The position numbers and the translations under genes were made by a program. 64,000 bases of DNA. Source: RPQJ01 sp963778185. Its GTDB lineage: Bacteria > Pseudomonadota > Gammaproteobacteria > Steroidobacterales > Steroidobacteraceae. The notes under the pieces are model-generated. The model did not search any database. It was not told where the DNA came from and worked only from the letters and a program-made list of their open reading frames with translations. Positions 34,360 through 42,227 of the stretch are shown one piece after another. The stretch covers positions 1,674,001 through 1,738,000 of the forward strand of contig CAVZTF010000003.1 in assembly GCA_963778185.1 (NCBI GenBank), in the 5' to 3' direction. The first letter of the stretch is position 1. Every line of letters starts with the position of its first letter.

Positions 34360-37300
34360 ATGCGCCCAACCCGCAGGATCAGGACCCTGCTCGTCGCGAA
34401 TCGCGGTGAGATCGCCATCCGTGTGATGCGGGCCGCGACCGAGCTCGGCATCAGGACCGTGTCGATCTATTCGCAGGAAGACCGTTTCTCGCTGCACCGG
34501 ACGAAGGCCGACGAGAGCTACCTCGTGGGGGAGGGCAAGGGGCCCGTCGAGGCCTACCTCGACATCGAGGACATCGTGCGCGTGGCGCTCGAGGCCCACG
34601 TCGACGCCATCCATCCCGGCTACGGCTTCCTCTCCGAGAATCCGGATTTCGCCGAGGCCTGCGCCGCGGCCGGCATCGTCTTCATCGGGCCGACGCCCGA
34701 CATCATGCGACGCCTCGGCAACAAGGTGTCCGCACGCGCACTCGCGGTCGCGGCCGGGGTGCCGGTGATGCCGGCCACCCCACCCCTGCCGCCCGACGAA
34801 CGCGAGGCGGACCGGCTGGCGGCCGAGGTCGGCTACCCGGTGATGCTGAAGGCGAGCTGGGGCGGCGGCGGGCGCGGCATGCGCATCGTGGAGGACGAGG
34901 CGCAGCTCGCGGAGATGGTCACTGCGGCGCGGCGCGAGGCCAAGGCGGCCTTCGGCAACGACGAGGTCTATCTCGAGAAGCTGGTGCGGCGGGCTCGCCA
35001 TGTCGAGGTGCAGATCCTCGGCGACCGGCACGGCAACCTCGTGCACCTGTACGAACGCGACTGCACGGTGCAGCGTCGCAACCAGAAGGTGGTCGAGCGC
35101 GCGCCGGCTGTATTCCTGGACGACGGGCAGCGCGCCGTCCTGTGCGAGCTCGGCCTGCGCATCGGTCGCGCGGTGCAGTACCTGAACGCGGGAACCGTCG
35201 AATTCCTGCAGGACGCGGACACGGGGGCGTTCTACTTCATCGAGGTCAATCCGCGCATCCAGGTCGAGCACACGGTGACCGAGGTCGTCACCGGCATCGA
35301 CCTCGTCAAGGCGCAGATCCGCATCGCCGAGGACGCCGTGATCGGCACGCCGCAGAGCGGCGTGCCGCCGCAGGCCGGGATCCGCATCAACGGCCACGCG
35401 ATGCAGTGCCGCGTGACGACCGAGGATCCACAGAACAACTTCATCCCGGACTACGGCCGGATCACGGCCTATCGCAGCCCTGCGGGCTTCGGCATCCGCC
35501 TCGACGCGGGCACGGCCTACACCGGCGCCTTCATCACGCGCTCCTACGACTCGTTGCTCGTGAAGGTGACGGCCTGGGCGCCCACGGCCGAGGAGACCTG
35601 CGCCCGAATGCATCGCGCGTTGTGGGAGTTTCGCGTGCGCGGCGTCGTGACGAACCTGCGCTTCCTCGACCAGGTCGTCACGCACCCGCAGTTCGAGCGC
35701 GCGGACTACACGACGAAGTTCATCGACGAGACGCCGGAGCTGTTCCGCTTCCCGCGCAAGCGCGACCGGGCGACGCGGCTGCTGCGCTTCATGGGCGAGG
35801 TGATCGTCAACGGCAACCCTGAAGTCGTGGGCCGCGCGCACCCGACGCGCGCGCACGAGCCCCGGCCACCCAGGCTGCCCCTCGCCGATCCGCCGCCGCC
35901 GGGGACGAAGCAGCGCCTCGAGGAGCTCGGCGCGGAGAAGTTCTCGCACTGGATGCTCGAGCAGAAGCGGGTGCTGCTCACGGATACCACCTTCCGCGAC
36001 GCGCACCAGTCGCTGCTCGCGACGCGCCTGCGCACCCGGGACCTGGTGGCGATCGCACCGGCATACGCACGGCTCGCCCCCGGACTGTTCTCGGTGGAGT
36101 GCTGGGGCGGCGCGACGTTCGACGTGGCGATGCGATTCCTCAGGGAATGCCCCTGGGATCGCCTGATCGCCTTCCGCGAGGCGATGCCCAACCTGCTGCT
36201 GCAGATGCTGCTGCGCTCGGCCAACGCGGTCGGCTACACCAACTACCCCGACAACGTCGTGCGCTACTTCGTCGCGCAGGCGGCGAAGAACGGCGTCGAC
36301 GTGTTCCGCGTCTTCGACTCGCTCAACTGGGTCGAGAACATGCGCGTGGCGATGGACGCCGTGCGCGAGACCGGCAGGCTCTGCGAGGCGGCGCTCTGCT
36401 ACACCGGCAACCTGAGCGACCCGCGCCAGACCAAGTACGACCTGAAATACTACGTCCGCCTCGCGAAGGAGCTCGAGAAGGCCGGTGCGCACATCCTCGG
36501 CATCAAGGACATGGCGGGGCTCTGCCAGCCGCGTGCGGCCCGCACGCTGGTGAAGGCGCTGAAGGAAGAAATCGGGATTCCCGTGCACTTCCACACGCAC
36601 GACACGAGCGGCATCGCGGCTGCGAGCGTGCTGATGGCGATCGACGCAGGGGTGGACGCGGTGGACGGCGCGATGGACGCGATGAGCGGCCTCACCTCGC
36701 AACCCAACCTGGGCTCGATCGTGGAGGCCCTGCGCTTCGGGCCGCGCGACAGCGGCCTCGATCCCGACGGGCTGCGGGTGCTGTCGAACTACTGGGAGCA
36801 GGTGCGCCACGGTTACGCGGCATTCGAGAGCGAGATGCGCTCGGGCGCCTCCGAGGTCTACGTGCACGGCATGCCTGGCGGCCAGTACACCAACCTGCGT
36901 GAGCAGGCGCGTTCGCTGGGCATCGACGACACGCGCTGGCACGAGGTGGCGAAGGCCTACGCGCAGGTCAACGAGATGTTCGGCGACATCGTGAAGGTGA
37001 CGCCGTCGTCGAAGGTCGTCGGCGACCTGGCGCTGCTGATGGTGACCAGCGGGCTCACGGCCGGGGACGTGCTCGATCCCGAGGTCGAGGTGGCCTTCCC
37101 GGAGTCCGTCGTGTCGCTGTTCCGCGGCGACATCGGCCAGCCCTGCGGCGGGTTCCCGCCGGCGCTGCAGAACAAGGTCCTGAAGGGCGCCCGGCCGCTC
37201 GCCGTGCGGCCGGGCGAGATCCTGCCGCCGGTGGATCTCGCGAAGGCGCGCGAAGAACTGCAGGCGAAGATGCCGCGCGCGATCACGGACCACGAGTTCG

Positions 37301-37827
37301 CGTCGTGGCTCATGTATCCGAAGGTCTTCACGGACTACATGGCCGACCGCGTGCACTTCGGCGACACCAGCGGCCTGCCGACACGGGCGTTCTTCTACGG
37401 GCTCGAGCCCGGCGAGGAGGTCACCGTCGACCTCGAGCGCGGCAAGCACCTCATCATCCGCCTCGTCACGACGAGCGAGGCGCAGGACGACGGCACGCGC
37501 ACGGTGTTCTTCGAGTTGAACGGCCAGCCGCGCTCGGTGAAAGTGCCGGACCGCAGCAAGGTGCCGAAGCGGCCGCCGCGGCGCAAGGCGCAGGTCGATC
37601 ACCCGGACCAGGTCGGCGCGCCGATGCCCGGCACGATCGCGACGGTCAACGTGATCGTGGGGCAGGCGGTCGAGCGCGGCGACGTGCTCGCGAGCATCGA
37701 GGCGATGAAGATGGAAACAGCCGTCCGCTCGGATCGCGACGGGAAGGTGGTCGAGGTCGTCGCGCGGCCCGGGGAGCACGTGGACGCCAAGGACCTGCTG
37801 GTGGTGCTCGCGGAGATCGTCGCATAA
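34360..37827 (+). CDS. pyc: Pyruvate carboxylase, single-chain
   Basis: 1155 residues, full length for the one-polypeptide enzyme that makes oxaloacetate from pyruvate, bicarbonate and ATP. Biotin carboxylase domain (1-450): LLVANRGEIAIRV, HPGYGFLSEN, KASWGGGGRGMR, FIEVNPRIQVEHTVTE. Carboxyltransferase (about 545-860): LLTDTTFRDAHQSLLATR, the carbamylated-Lys region GIKDMAGL and metal His pair HFHTHDTSG. C-terminal biotinyl domain with biotin Lys in EAMKMET (about 1118). Anaplerotic for growth on sugars or lactate. The single-chain form contrasts with the two-subunit PycAB common in pseudomonads. Confidence 0.95.
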   Translation: MRPTRRIRTLLVANRGEIAIRVMRAATELGIRTVSIYSQEDRFSLHRTKADESYLVGEGKGPVEAYLDIEDIVRVALEAHVDAIHPGYGFLSENPDFAEACAAAGIVFIGPTPDIMRRLGNKVSARALAVAAGVPVMPATPPLPPDEREADRLAAEVGYPVMLKASWGGGGRGMRIVEDEAQLAEMVTAARREAKAAFGNDEVYLEKLVRRARHVEVQILGDRHGNLVHLYERDCTVQRRNQKVVERAPAVFLDDGQRAVLCELGLRIGRAVQYLNAGTVEFLQDADTGAFYFIEVNPRIQVEHTVTEVVTGIDLVKAQIRIAEDAVIGTPQSGVPPQAGIRINGHAMQCRVTTEDPQNNFIPDYGRITAYRSPAGFGIRLDAGTAYTGAFITRSYDSLLVKVTAWAPTAEETCARMHRALWEFRVRGVVTNLRFLDQVVTHPQFERADYTTKFIDETPELFRFPRKRDRATRLLRFMGEVIVNGNPEVVGRAHPTRAHEPRPPRLPLADPPPPGTKQRLEELGAEKFSHWMLEQKRVLLTDTTFRDAHQSLLATRLRTRDLVAIAPAYARLAPGLFSVECWGGATFDVAMRFLRECPWDRLIAFREAMPNLLLQMLLRSANAVGYTNYPDNVVRYFVAQAAKNGVDVFRVFDSLNWVENMRVAMDAVRETGRLCEAALCYTGNLSDPRQTKYDLKYYVRLAKELEKAGAHILGIKDMAGLCQPRAARTLVKALKEEIGIPVHFHTHDTSGIAAASVLMAIDAGVDAVDGAMDAMSGLTSQPNLGSIVEALRFGPRDSGLDPDGLRVLSNYWEQVRHGYAAFESEMRSGASEVYVHGMPGGQYTNLREQARSLGIDDTRWHEVAKAYAQVNEMFGDIVKVTPSSKVVGDLALLMVTSGLTAGDVLDPEVEVAFPESVVSLFRGDIGQPCGGFPPALQNKVLKGARPLAVRPGEILPPVDLAKAREELQAKMPRAITDHEFASWLMYPKVFTDYMADRVHFGDTSGLPTRAFFYGLEPGEEVTVDLERGKHLIIRLVTTSEAQDDGTRTVFFELNGQPRSVKVPDRSKVPKRPPRRKAQVDHPDQVGAPMPGTIATVNVIVGQAVERGDVLASIEAMKMETAVRSDRDGKVVEVVARPGEHVDAKDLLVVLAEIVA

Positions 37828-37890
37828 CTCATACAGACACGCGGCAATCCGCAGCCTAGCATTGCTACGGTCGCACCAGAGGTGAAAGCA

Positions 37891-38091
37891 ATGACCATGA
37901 ACGTCGGTGGAATCGATCGCACGATCCGCATCGTGGCCGGGATCGCGCTGCTGTCGCTGTTCTTCATACTCGACGGCAGTGCGCGCTATTGGGGCCTGAT
38001 CGGCCTCGTGCCGCTCGCCACGGGGCTGTTCCGTTTCTGCCCGGCGTATACGTTGCTCGGGGTCAATACCTGCCCGATGCAGAAGCCCTGA
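37891..38091 (+). CDS. DUF2892 (YgaP-like transmembrane) protein
   Basis: 66 residues, two membrane helices flanking a GSARYWG turn. Starts MTMNVGGIDRTIRIVAGIALL, the usual DUF2892 N terminus; GAGGTG precedes the ATG at 37891. The C-terminal CPAYTLLGVNTC holds the two conserved Cys seen in the family. Often fused to or beside rhodanese or thioredoxin domains; here it converges with trxC (1 nt gap). Function unknown, inner membrane. Confidence 0.85.
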   Translation: MTMNVGGIDRTIRIVAGIALLSLFFILDGSARYWGLIGLVPLATGLFRFCPAYTLLGVNTCPMQKP

Positions 38092-38092
38092 A

Positions 38093-38530
38093 TCAGCCGA
38101 GGGCGGAACCCAGCCAGCGCGTGAGCGCATCGAGCCCCATTGCGCCGGGCTGGCGCGCCACCTCGCGCCCGTCCTTGAACACGATCAGCGTCGGGATGCT
38201 GCGGATGCCGTAGCGCGCCGCGATGTCCTGCGACTCGTCGGTATCCAGCTTCGCGAAGCGGGCCGTCGGCTCCAGGCGCCCCGCTGCCTCCGCGAAGGCC
38301 GGGGCCATCGTGCGGCAGGGCCCGCACCATGGCGCCCAGAAATCCACCACGACCGGCAAGTCGCTCTTCGCCACGTGCTGGTCGAAATTGGCGCTCGTGA
38401 GCGTGATGGGATGACCCTCGAACAGCGCCGTGTGACACCGGGGGCACTTCGGGCCGTCGCCGAGCCGCTCGGCGGGAACGCCGACGACGCCGTTGCAGTG
38501 CGGGCAGACGACCTTGCGGGATGCGGACAT
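38093..38530 (-). CDS. trxC: Thioredoxin 2
   Basis: 145 residues. N-terminal zinc ribbon with Cys9, Cys12 (CPHC) and Cys29, Cys32 (CPRC), then a thioredoxin domain with active site WCGPC (68-72) and cis-Pro in SIPTLIVF. This layout is diagnostic of TrxC, an oxidative-stress-linked cytoplasmic disulfide reductase. It diverges from cbpA. Confidence 0.94.
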   Translation of the reverse strand: MSASRKVVCPHCNGVVGVPAERLGDGPKCPRCHTALFEGHPITLTSANFDQHVAKSDLPVVVDFWAPWCGPCRTMAPAFAEAAGRLEPTARFAKLDTDESQDIAARYGIRSIPTLIVFKDGREVARQPGAMGLDALTRWLGSALG

Positions 38531-38677
38531 GGTGGCTCCGGTCTGAAGTTGCGGCCTCAGCGGGGATCATGGGGTCGCGAACCGCGGGGGCAAGCCCCTG
38601 CGGGGCACCCCCTTGCGGGCCGGCCTTCCAGTCACCACGTAGGGGGATGTCGCGGGCCCCTCGACTCCCGCGGGCGC

Positions 38678-38683
38678 TAGAGT
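38678..38683 (+). promoter_or_regulatory. -10 element (TAGAGT) of cbpA, leaderless
   Basis: TAGAGT ends 6 nt before the cbpA ATG, so transcription would start at the A of ATG. No ribosome site. The trxC-cbpA gap also holds two GC-rich hairpins (GGGGC/GCCCC at 38586-38598 and GGGG/CCCC at 38602-38611). Confidence 0.45.
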
Positions 38684-38689
38684 ACCCGT

Positions 38690-39643
38690 ATGCGATTCAA
38701 GGACTATTACCAGGTGATGGGCGTGGCGCGGGACGCGAGCCAGGAGGACATCAAGCGCGCGTACCGCAAGCTCGCCCGCAAGTACCACCCGGACGTCAGC
38801 AAGGAGAAGGACGCCGAGGAGAAGTTCAAGGAACTGCAGGAGGCCCACGAGGTCCTCAAGGACCCGGAGAAGCGCGCCGCCTACGACCAGCTCGGTCCCA
38901 ACTGGCGCCAGGGACAGGATTTCCGTCCGCCGCCGGACTGGGGCAAGGGCTTCGAGTACTCGCGCGGCAGTGGCGAGGCGCCGGGCGAGTTCAGCGATTT
39001 CTTCTCCGAGCTCTTCGGCGAGCGCAGTCCGTTCGGCCGCAGCACACGCGGCTCGGGACGTGGTGGCCGCGGATTCGCCGCCGCAGGCCAGGACCACGTC
39101 GCCCGCGTCGAGATCGACCTCGAGGATGCATTCAGCGGCGGCACGCGCACCATCGAGCTGCGCTCGCCCGAAATGACCGCCGATGGCCACGTGATTGTGA
39201 AGCCGCGGACCCTGCGCGTCGCGATCCCGGCGGGTGTGAGCGACGGCCAGCAGATCCGCCTGGCGGGGCAGGGCAGCCCCGGCATCGGCGGTGCGCCGCC
39301 GGGGGATCTCTTCCTCGAGGTGAGCATCCGTCCGCACCGCATCTACAAGGCCGAGGGCCGCGACGTCACGCTGACGCTGCCGGTGGCGCCGTGGGAAGCC
39401 GCGCTCGGTGAGAACGTGTCGGTGCCGACGCTCGGCGGCGCCGTGGACATGAAGTTGCCCGTCGGCGCACGCGCCGGGCAGCGGCTGCGCCTGCGCGGAC
39501 GCGGCCTGCCGGGCAGCCCGCCGGGCGACCAGTACGTGCTGCTCAAGGTCGTCCTGCCGCCTGACAGCCCGCGCGCGCGGCAGCTCTTCGAGCAGATGAA
39601 GCGCGAGGTTCCGTTCGACCCGCGCGCGGACCTCGGGCAGTGA
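38690..39643 (+). CDS. cbpA: Curved DNA-binding protein/J-domain co-chaperone
   Basis: 317 residues. J domain 1-70 with HPD (KYHPDVS), a Gly/Phe/Arg-rich linker (about 75-135), then two C-terminal substrate-binding domains (DLEDAFSGGTRTIEL and ENVSVPTLGGAVDMKLPVGARAGQRLRLRGRGLPG). No zinc-finger CxxCxGxG repeats, which separates it from DnaJ. It stimulates DnaK and binds curved DNA. The cbpM gene follows by 10 nt. Confidence 0.93.
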   Translation: MRFKDYYQVMGVARDASQEDIKRAYRKLARKYHPDVSKEKDAEEKFKELQEAHEVLKDPEKRAAYDQLGPNWRQGQDFRPPPDWGKGFEYSRGSGEAPGEFSDFFSELFGERSPFGRSTRGSGRGGRGFAAAGQDHVARVEIDLEDAFSGGTRTIELRSPEMTADGHVIVKPRTLRVAIPAGVSDGQQIRLAGQGSPGIGGAPPGDLFLEVSIRPHRIYKAEGRDVTLTLPVAPWEAALGENVSVPTLGGAVDMKLPVGARAGQRLRLRGRGLPGSPPGDQYVLLKVVLPPDSPRARQLFEQMKREVPFDPRADLGQ

Positions 39644-39653
39644 GGGGCCTGCG

Positions 39654-39977
39654 ATGAGCACCATCGATCGCATCCTCGAAGGCCAGATGCTCGACGATTC
39701 CGCCTGGCTCGAGATGGGCGAACTCTGCACTTTCCTCCGCGTCGAGCGGACCTGGGTCATCGAGCTCGTCGAGGCGGGAGTGCTGGAGCCTCGCGGCACG
39801 GCACCCGAGGCCTGGTCGTTTCCGGCCAGCGCGCTCGTGCGGGCGCGGGCCACCTCGCGCCTGGTGAACGACCTCGGCGTGAATCTCGCGGGCGTGGCGG
39901 TGATCCTCGACCTCGTCGAGGAACGGGCACGGCTCGAGCGCAGGCTCGCCGAGATCGAGCGGCTGCTCGACCGCTGA
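39654..39977 (+). CDS. cbpM: Chaperone modulator CbpM
   Basis: 107 residues. N-terminal MerR-like helix-turn-helix part (LDDSAWLEMGELCTFLRVERTWVIELVEAGVLEP) and a C-terminal helix pair ending in a coiled stretch (VEERARLERRLAEIERLL), as in CbpM, which binds the CbpA J domain and inhibits it. Operon partner of cbpA. Its stop codon is directly adjacent to that of the opposing VIT gene. Confidence 0.9.
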   Translation: MSTIDRILEGQMLDDSAWLEMGELCTFLRVERTWVIELVEAGVLEPRGTAPEAWSFPASALVRARATSRLVNDLGVNLAGVAVILDLVEERARLERRLAEIERLLDR

Positions 39978-41006
39978 TCAGCCGATCGCGGCGCCGAGCA
40001 GGCTGCCGATCAGCCAGGTCACGACACCGGCGCCACCGCCGATCGCCACCATGCGCACGCCGCCGAGCCAGGCGTTGCGTCCGGTGAAGAGGCTCAGGGC
40101 CGCGCCGACCCCGAACAACGCCAGGCCCGCGATCGCCGCGGCAACGGCCACGGCGCGGCCGAGCGGCAGCGCGAGCAGGAACGGCACGAGCGGCACGATC
40201 GCACCCGCCGCGAACGCGACGAAGGAAAACAGCGCGGCACCCCAGGGGGATCCCAGGTCATCCGGGTTGAGGCCGAGTTCCTCCCGGGCGAGGGCGTCGA
40301 GCGCGGCGTCGTGGTTCTTCACGAGTTCGCGCGTGATGCGGCGCGCCTCCTCGATCTCCATGCCGCGCGCGTTGTAGATGAGCGCGAGCTCCTCGGCTTC
40401 TTCCTCTGGGTATTCGTCCAGTTCGTCGCGCTCGAGCCCGATCTGGTATTCGAACATCTCGCGCTGCGAGCGCATCGAGACGTACTCGCCTGCCGCCATC
40501 GAGAGCGCGCCGGCGAGCAGCCCCGCCACGCCGCTCGTCACCACGAAATCCGCCCCGGCGTTTGCCCCGGCCACGCCCATGATCAGGCTGGTGTTCGAGA
40601 CCAGTCCGTCGTTCACGCCGAACACGGCCGCGCGCAGGTTGCCGCCGCCATGGCCCTTGTGGCGCATGCCGACCTGCGCCACCGACGTGGGCATCAGGTG
40701 CCCCGGTGTCGCGCGTCGCGCGTCATAGACGGAAATTCCACGCACCTTCATCGCGGCGAGCATCGGCTTGATGCGGCGCGGGCCGAGCAGGCGGGCCAGC
40801 CACACGGTGATCTTCGCACGCGTCCCGGGGGCGAACCCGGGTAACGGCACCGTTGCCAGCGCGCGCCACTTCTCGGCCTGGCCATCGGCGGCGCTTGCGA
40901 GCGACCGGAAGAGGGTTGCGATCCTCGGGTCAGGCTCGCAGTCCGCGAGCTCGCGATACAGCCACGCGGACTGCTTTTCTTCGCGCCAACTCTCGAGACC
41001 GCTCAC
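39978..41006 (-). CDS. VIT1/CCC1-family iron/manganese transporter with N-terminal ferritin-like domain
   Basis: 342 residues, GTG start. Residues 1-75 resemble the helical rubrerythrin-like domain fused to such transporters (YRELADCEPDPRIATLFRSLA) but the expected ExxH iron ligand of the second helix reads DGQAEK, so the di-iron site looks degenerate. Residues 120-342 are the VIT domain with five helices: LRAAVFGVNDGLVSNTSLIMGVAGA, AAGEYVSMRSQREMF and a charged cytoplasmic helix rich in Glu (DELDEYPEEEAEELAL) that gathers metal. It probably removes Fe2+ or Mn2+ from the cytoplasm. Confidence 0.88.
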   Translation of the reverse strand: MSGLESWREEKQSAWLYRELADCEPDPRIATLFRSLASAADGQAEKWRALATVPLPGFAPGTRAKITVWLARLLGPRRIKPMLAAMKVRGISVYDARRATPGHLMPTSVAQVGMRHKGHGGGNLRAAVFGVNDGLVSNTSLIMGVAGANAGADFVVTSGVAGLLAGALSMAAGEYVSMRSQREMFEYQIGLERDELDEYPEEEAEELALIYNARGMEIEEARRITRELVKNHDAALDALAREELGLNPDDLGSPWGAALFSFVAFAAGAIVPLVPFLLALPLGRAVAVAAAIAGLALFGVGAALSLFTGRNAWLGGVRMVAIGGGAGVVTWLIGSLLGAAIG

Positions 41007-41007
41007 G

Positions 41008-41415
41008 TCAGGCGGGCAGGGAGGGAGGCGCTCGCAGCAGCTTCTGGACCTGCTTGAGCACGGCGACGTCGACGTACGGCTTTTCGATGAAGTCCGTCGC
41101 GCCCTCGCGCATCGCGGCCACCGCGGTGGGCACGTCGGATTCGTCGGCGAGCAGTATCACGGGGACGTCGTTGCCGGCGCTGCGCAGGCGGCGTAGCAGC
41201 TCGAGGCCCGACATGCCGGGCAGCAGCAGGTCGACGATCAGGCACGACAGCTGGCGGCCGTTCGCGTTGAGCAGGTAGCTCTCTGCACTGTCGAACGTCG
41301 CGACGTCGACGCCCATGCCGTGCAACAGGGTGCGCAGCCCGTTGCGGGCTACTGGATCGGGATCGATGACCCCGACGGCTGGAGTCGCGTCCTGCGCTGC
41401 TGGCATGTGTGACAT
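41008..41415 (-). CDS. Orphan single-domain response regulator (FixJ-type receiver)
   Basis: 135 residues: a receiver domain only, no output. Acid pair in VIDPDP, phosphoacceptor Asp in IVDLLLPGMSG, Lys in FIEKPY. The Thr/Ser switch residue is Ala (LLADESD). Closest in character to FixJ/TtrR receivers, such as the one encoded 190 bp upstream. No ribosome site at the first ATG (a second ATG three codons on is possible). It could compete for or sink phosphate from the FixL-like kinase, as FixT-like or CpdR-like proteins do; inference. Confidence 0.85.
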   Translation of the reverse strand: MSHMPAAQDATPAVGVIDPDPVARNGLRTLLHGMGVDVATFDSAESYLLNANGRQLSCLIVDLLLPGMSGLELLRRLRSAGNDVPVILLADESDVPTAVAAMREGATDFIEKPYVDVAVLKQVQKLLRAPPSLPA

Positions 41416-41548
41416 AGAAAATAAAGAGCGACCACAGTCACGGCCAGTTCAGCAGGAACCGCAGGGAGGATCAGATGCGGGGAACTGCGCTGCGCACCGT
41501 GGTCGCATGCAGCGCAGTGTTGACGGCGTGAAAAACCCGGATAATCGT

Positions 41549-41564
41549 GATTTATACCTAAATC
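41549..41564 (-). promoter_or_regulatory. Palindromic YTAGGTATW site upstream of the orphan receiver gene
   Basis: On the minus strand GATTTAGGTATAAATC: 6-bp perfect arms around a 4-bp centre. It lies between fixJ and the receiver gene, 134 bp before the receiver start, in the same orientation to its gene as the two related sites near hsp20 and the universal stress gene. Confidence 0.5.
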
Positions 41565-41600
41565 GCAGCGGCCGCAGGCGCCATGCTGCGGTGCGGCAAT

Positions 41601-42224
41601 TCACGCTTCCGGACGCTCGACCTCGAGCACCATGCGCACCAGGTGCGCCAGCGAGTGTGCTTCCATCTTTTCCATCACGCGCGCGCGATGGATCTCGACG
41701 GTCCGCTGGCTCAGGTTCAGGTCGCCCGCGATCACCTTGTTCGCCTTGCCGGCCACGACGAGGTCGAGCACTTCGCGCTCGCGCGGCGTGAGCGACTCGA
41801 GGCGCTTGCGGATCATGTTGCGCTCCGCGAGCATGCGGCGGCTGCCGGCATCCTTCTCGAGCGCCTGGTTGATGCGGTCGATCAGGTCCTGGTCGCGGAA
41901 CGGCTTCTGGATGAAATCGACGGCGCCGGCCTGCATCGCCTCGACCGCCATCGGCACGTCGCCGTGTCCCGTGATGAAGATGATCGGCAGGATCGAATGC
42001 CGCTCGTTCAGCTTGACCTGCAGTTCGAGCCCGCTCATGCCGGGCATGCGGATGTCGAGCACCAGGCATCCCGGGCGATCGTCGCGGTCGGCGTCGAGGA
42101 AGTCCTGCCCGGACTCGAACACTTCCACCGGCAGGCCCACGGACTTGAGCAGCAGTCGCAGCGAGTCCCGGACCGCTGCATCGTCGTCCACCACGAAAAC
42201 CGTGGGCTTAGTTTCCTTGATCAC
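41601..42224 (-). CDS. fixJ: FixJ/TtrR-type response regulator
   Basis: 207 residues. Receiver 1-120 with Asp pair VVDDD, phospho-Asp57 in LVLDIRMPGMSG, Thr in FITGHGDVPMAV and Lys in FIQKPF, followed by a LuxR-type helix-turn-helix (SLTPREREVLDLVVAGKANKVIAGDLNLSQRTVEIHRARVMEKM). It lies 3 nt after the sensor gene. FixJ-type regulators activate respiratory or microaerobic genes; the adjacent cbb3 locus and shared upstream motifs suggest the same here. The symbol indicates family, not proven orthology. Confidence 0.88.
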   Translation of the reverse strand: MIKETKPTVFVVDDDAAVRDSLRLLLKSVGLPVEVFESGQDFLDADRDDRPGCLVLDIRMPGMSGLELQVKLNERHSILPIIFITGHGDVPMAVEAMQAGAVDFIQKPFRDQDLIDRINQALEKDAGSRRMLAERNMIRKRLESLTPREREVLDLVVAGKANKVIAGDLNLSQRTVEIHRARVMEKMEAHSLAHLVRMVLEVERPEA

Positions 42225-42227
42225 TCG

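Noticed and set aside
34351..38130. Very long antisense open frame opposite pyc
   Set aside because: Its translation is rich in His/Arg/Leu without domains, and the plus strand carries a full pyruvate carboxylase with all active-site motifs. High GC removes stops in antisense frames.
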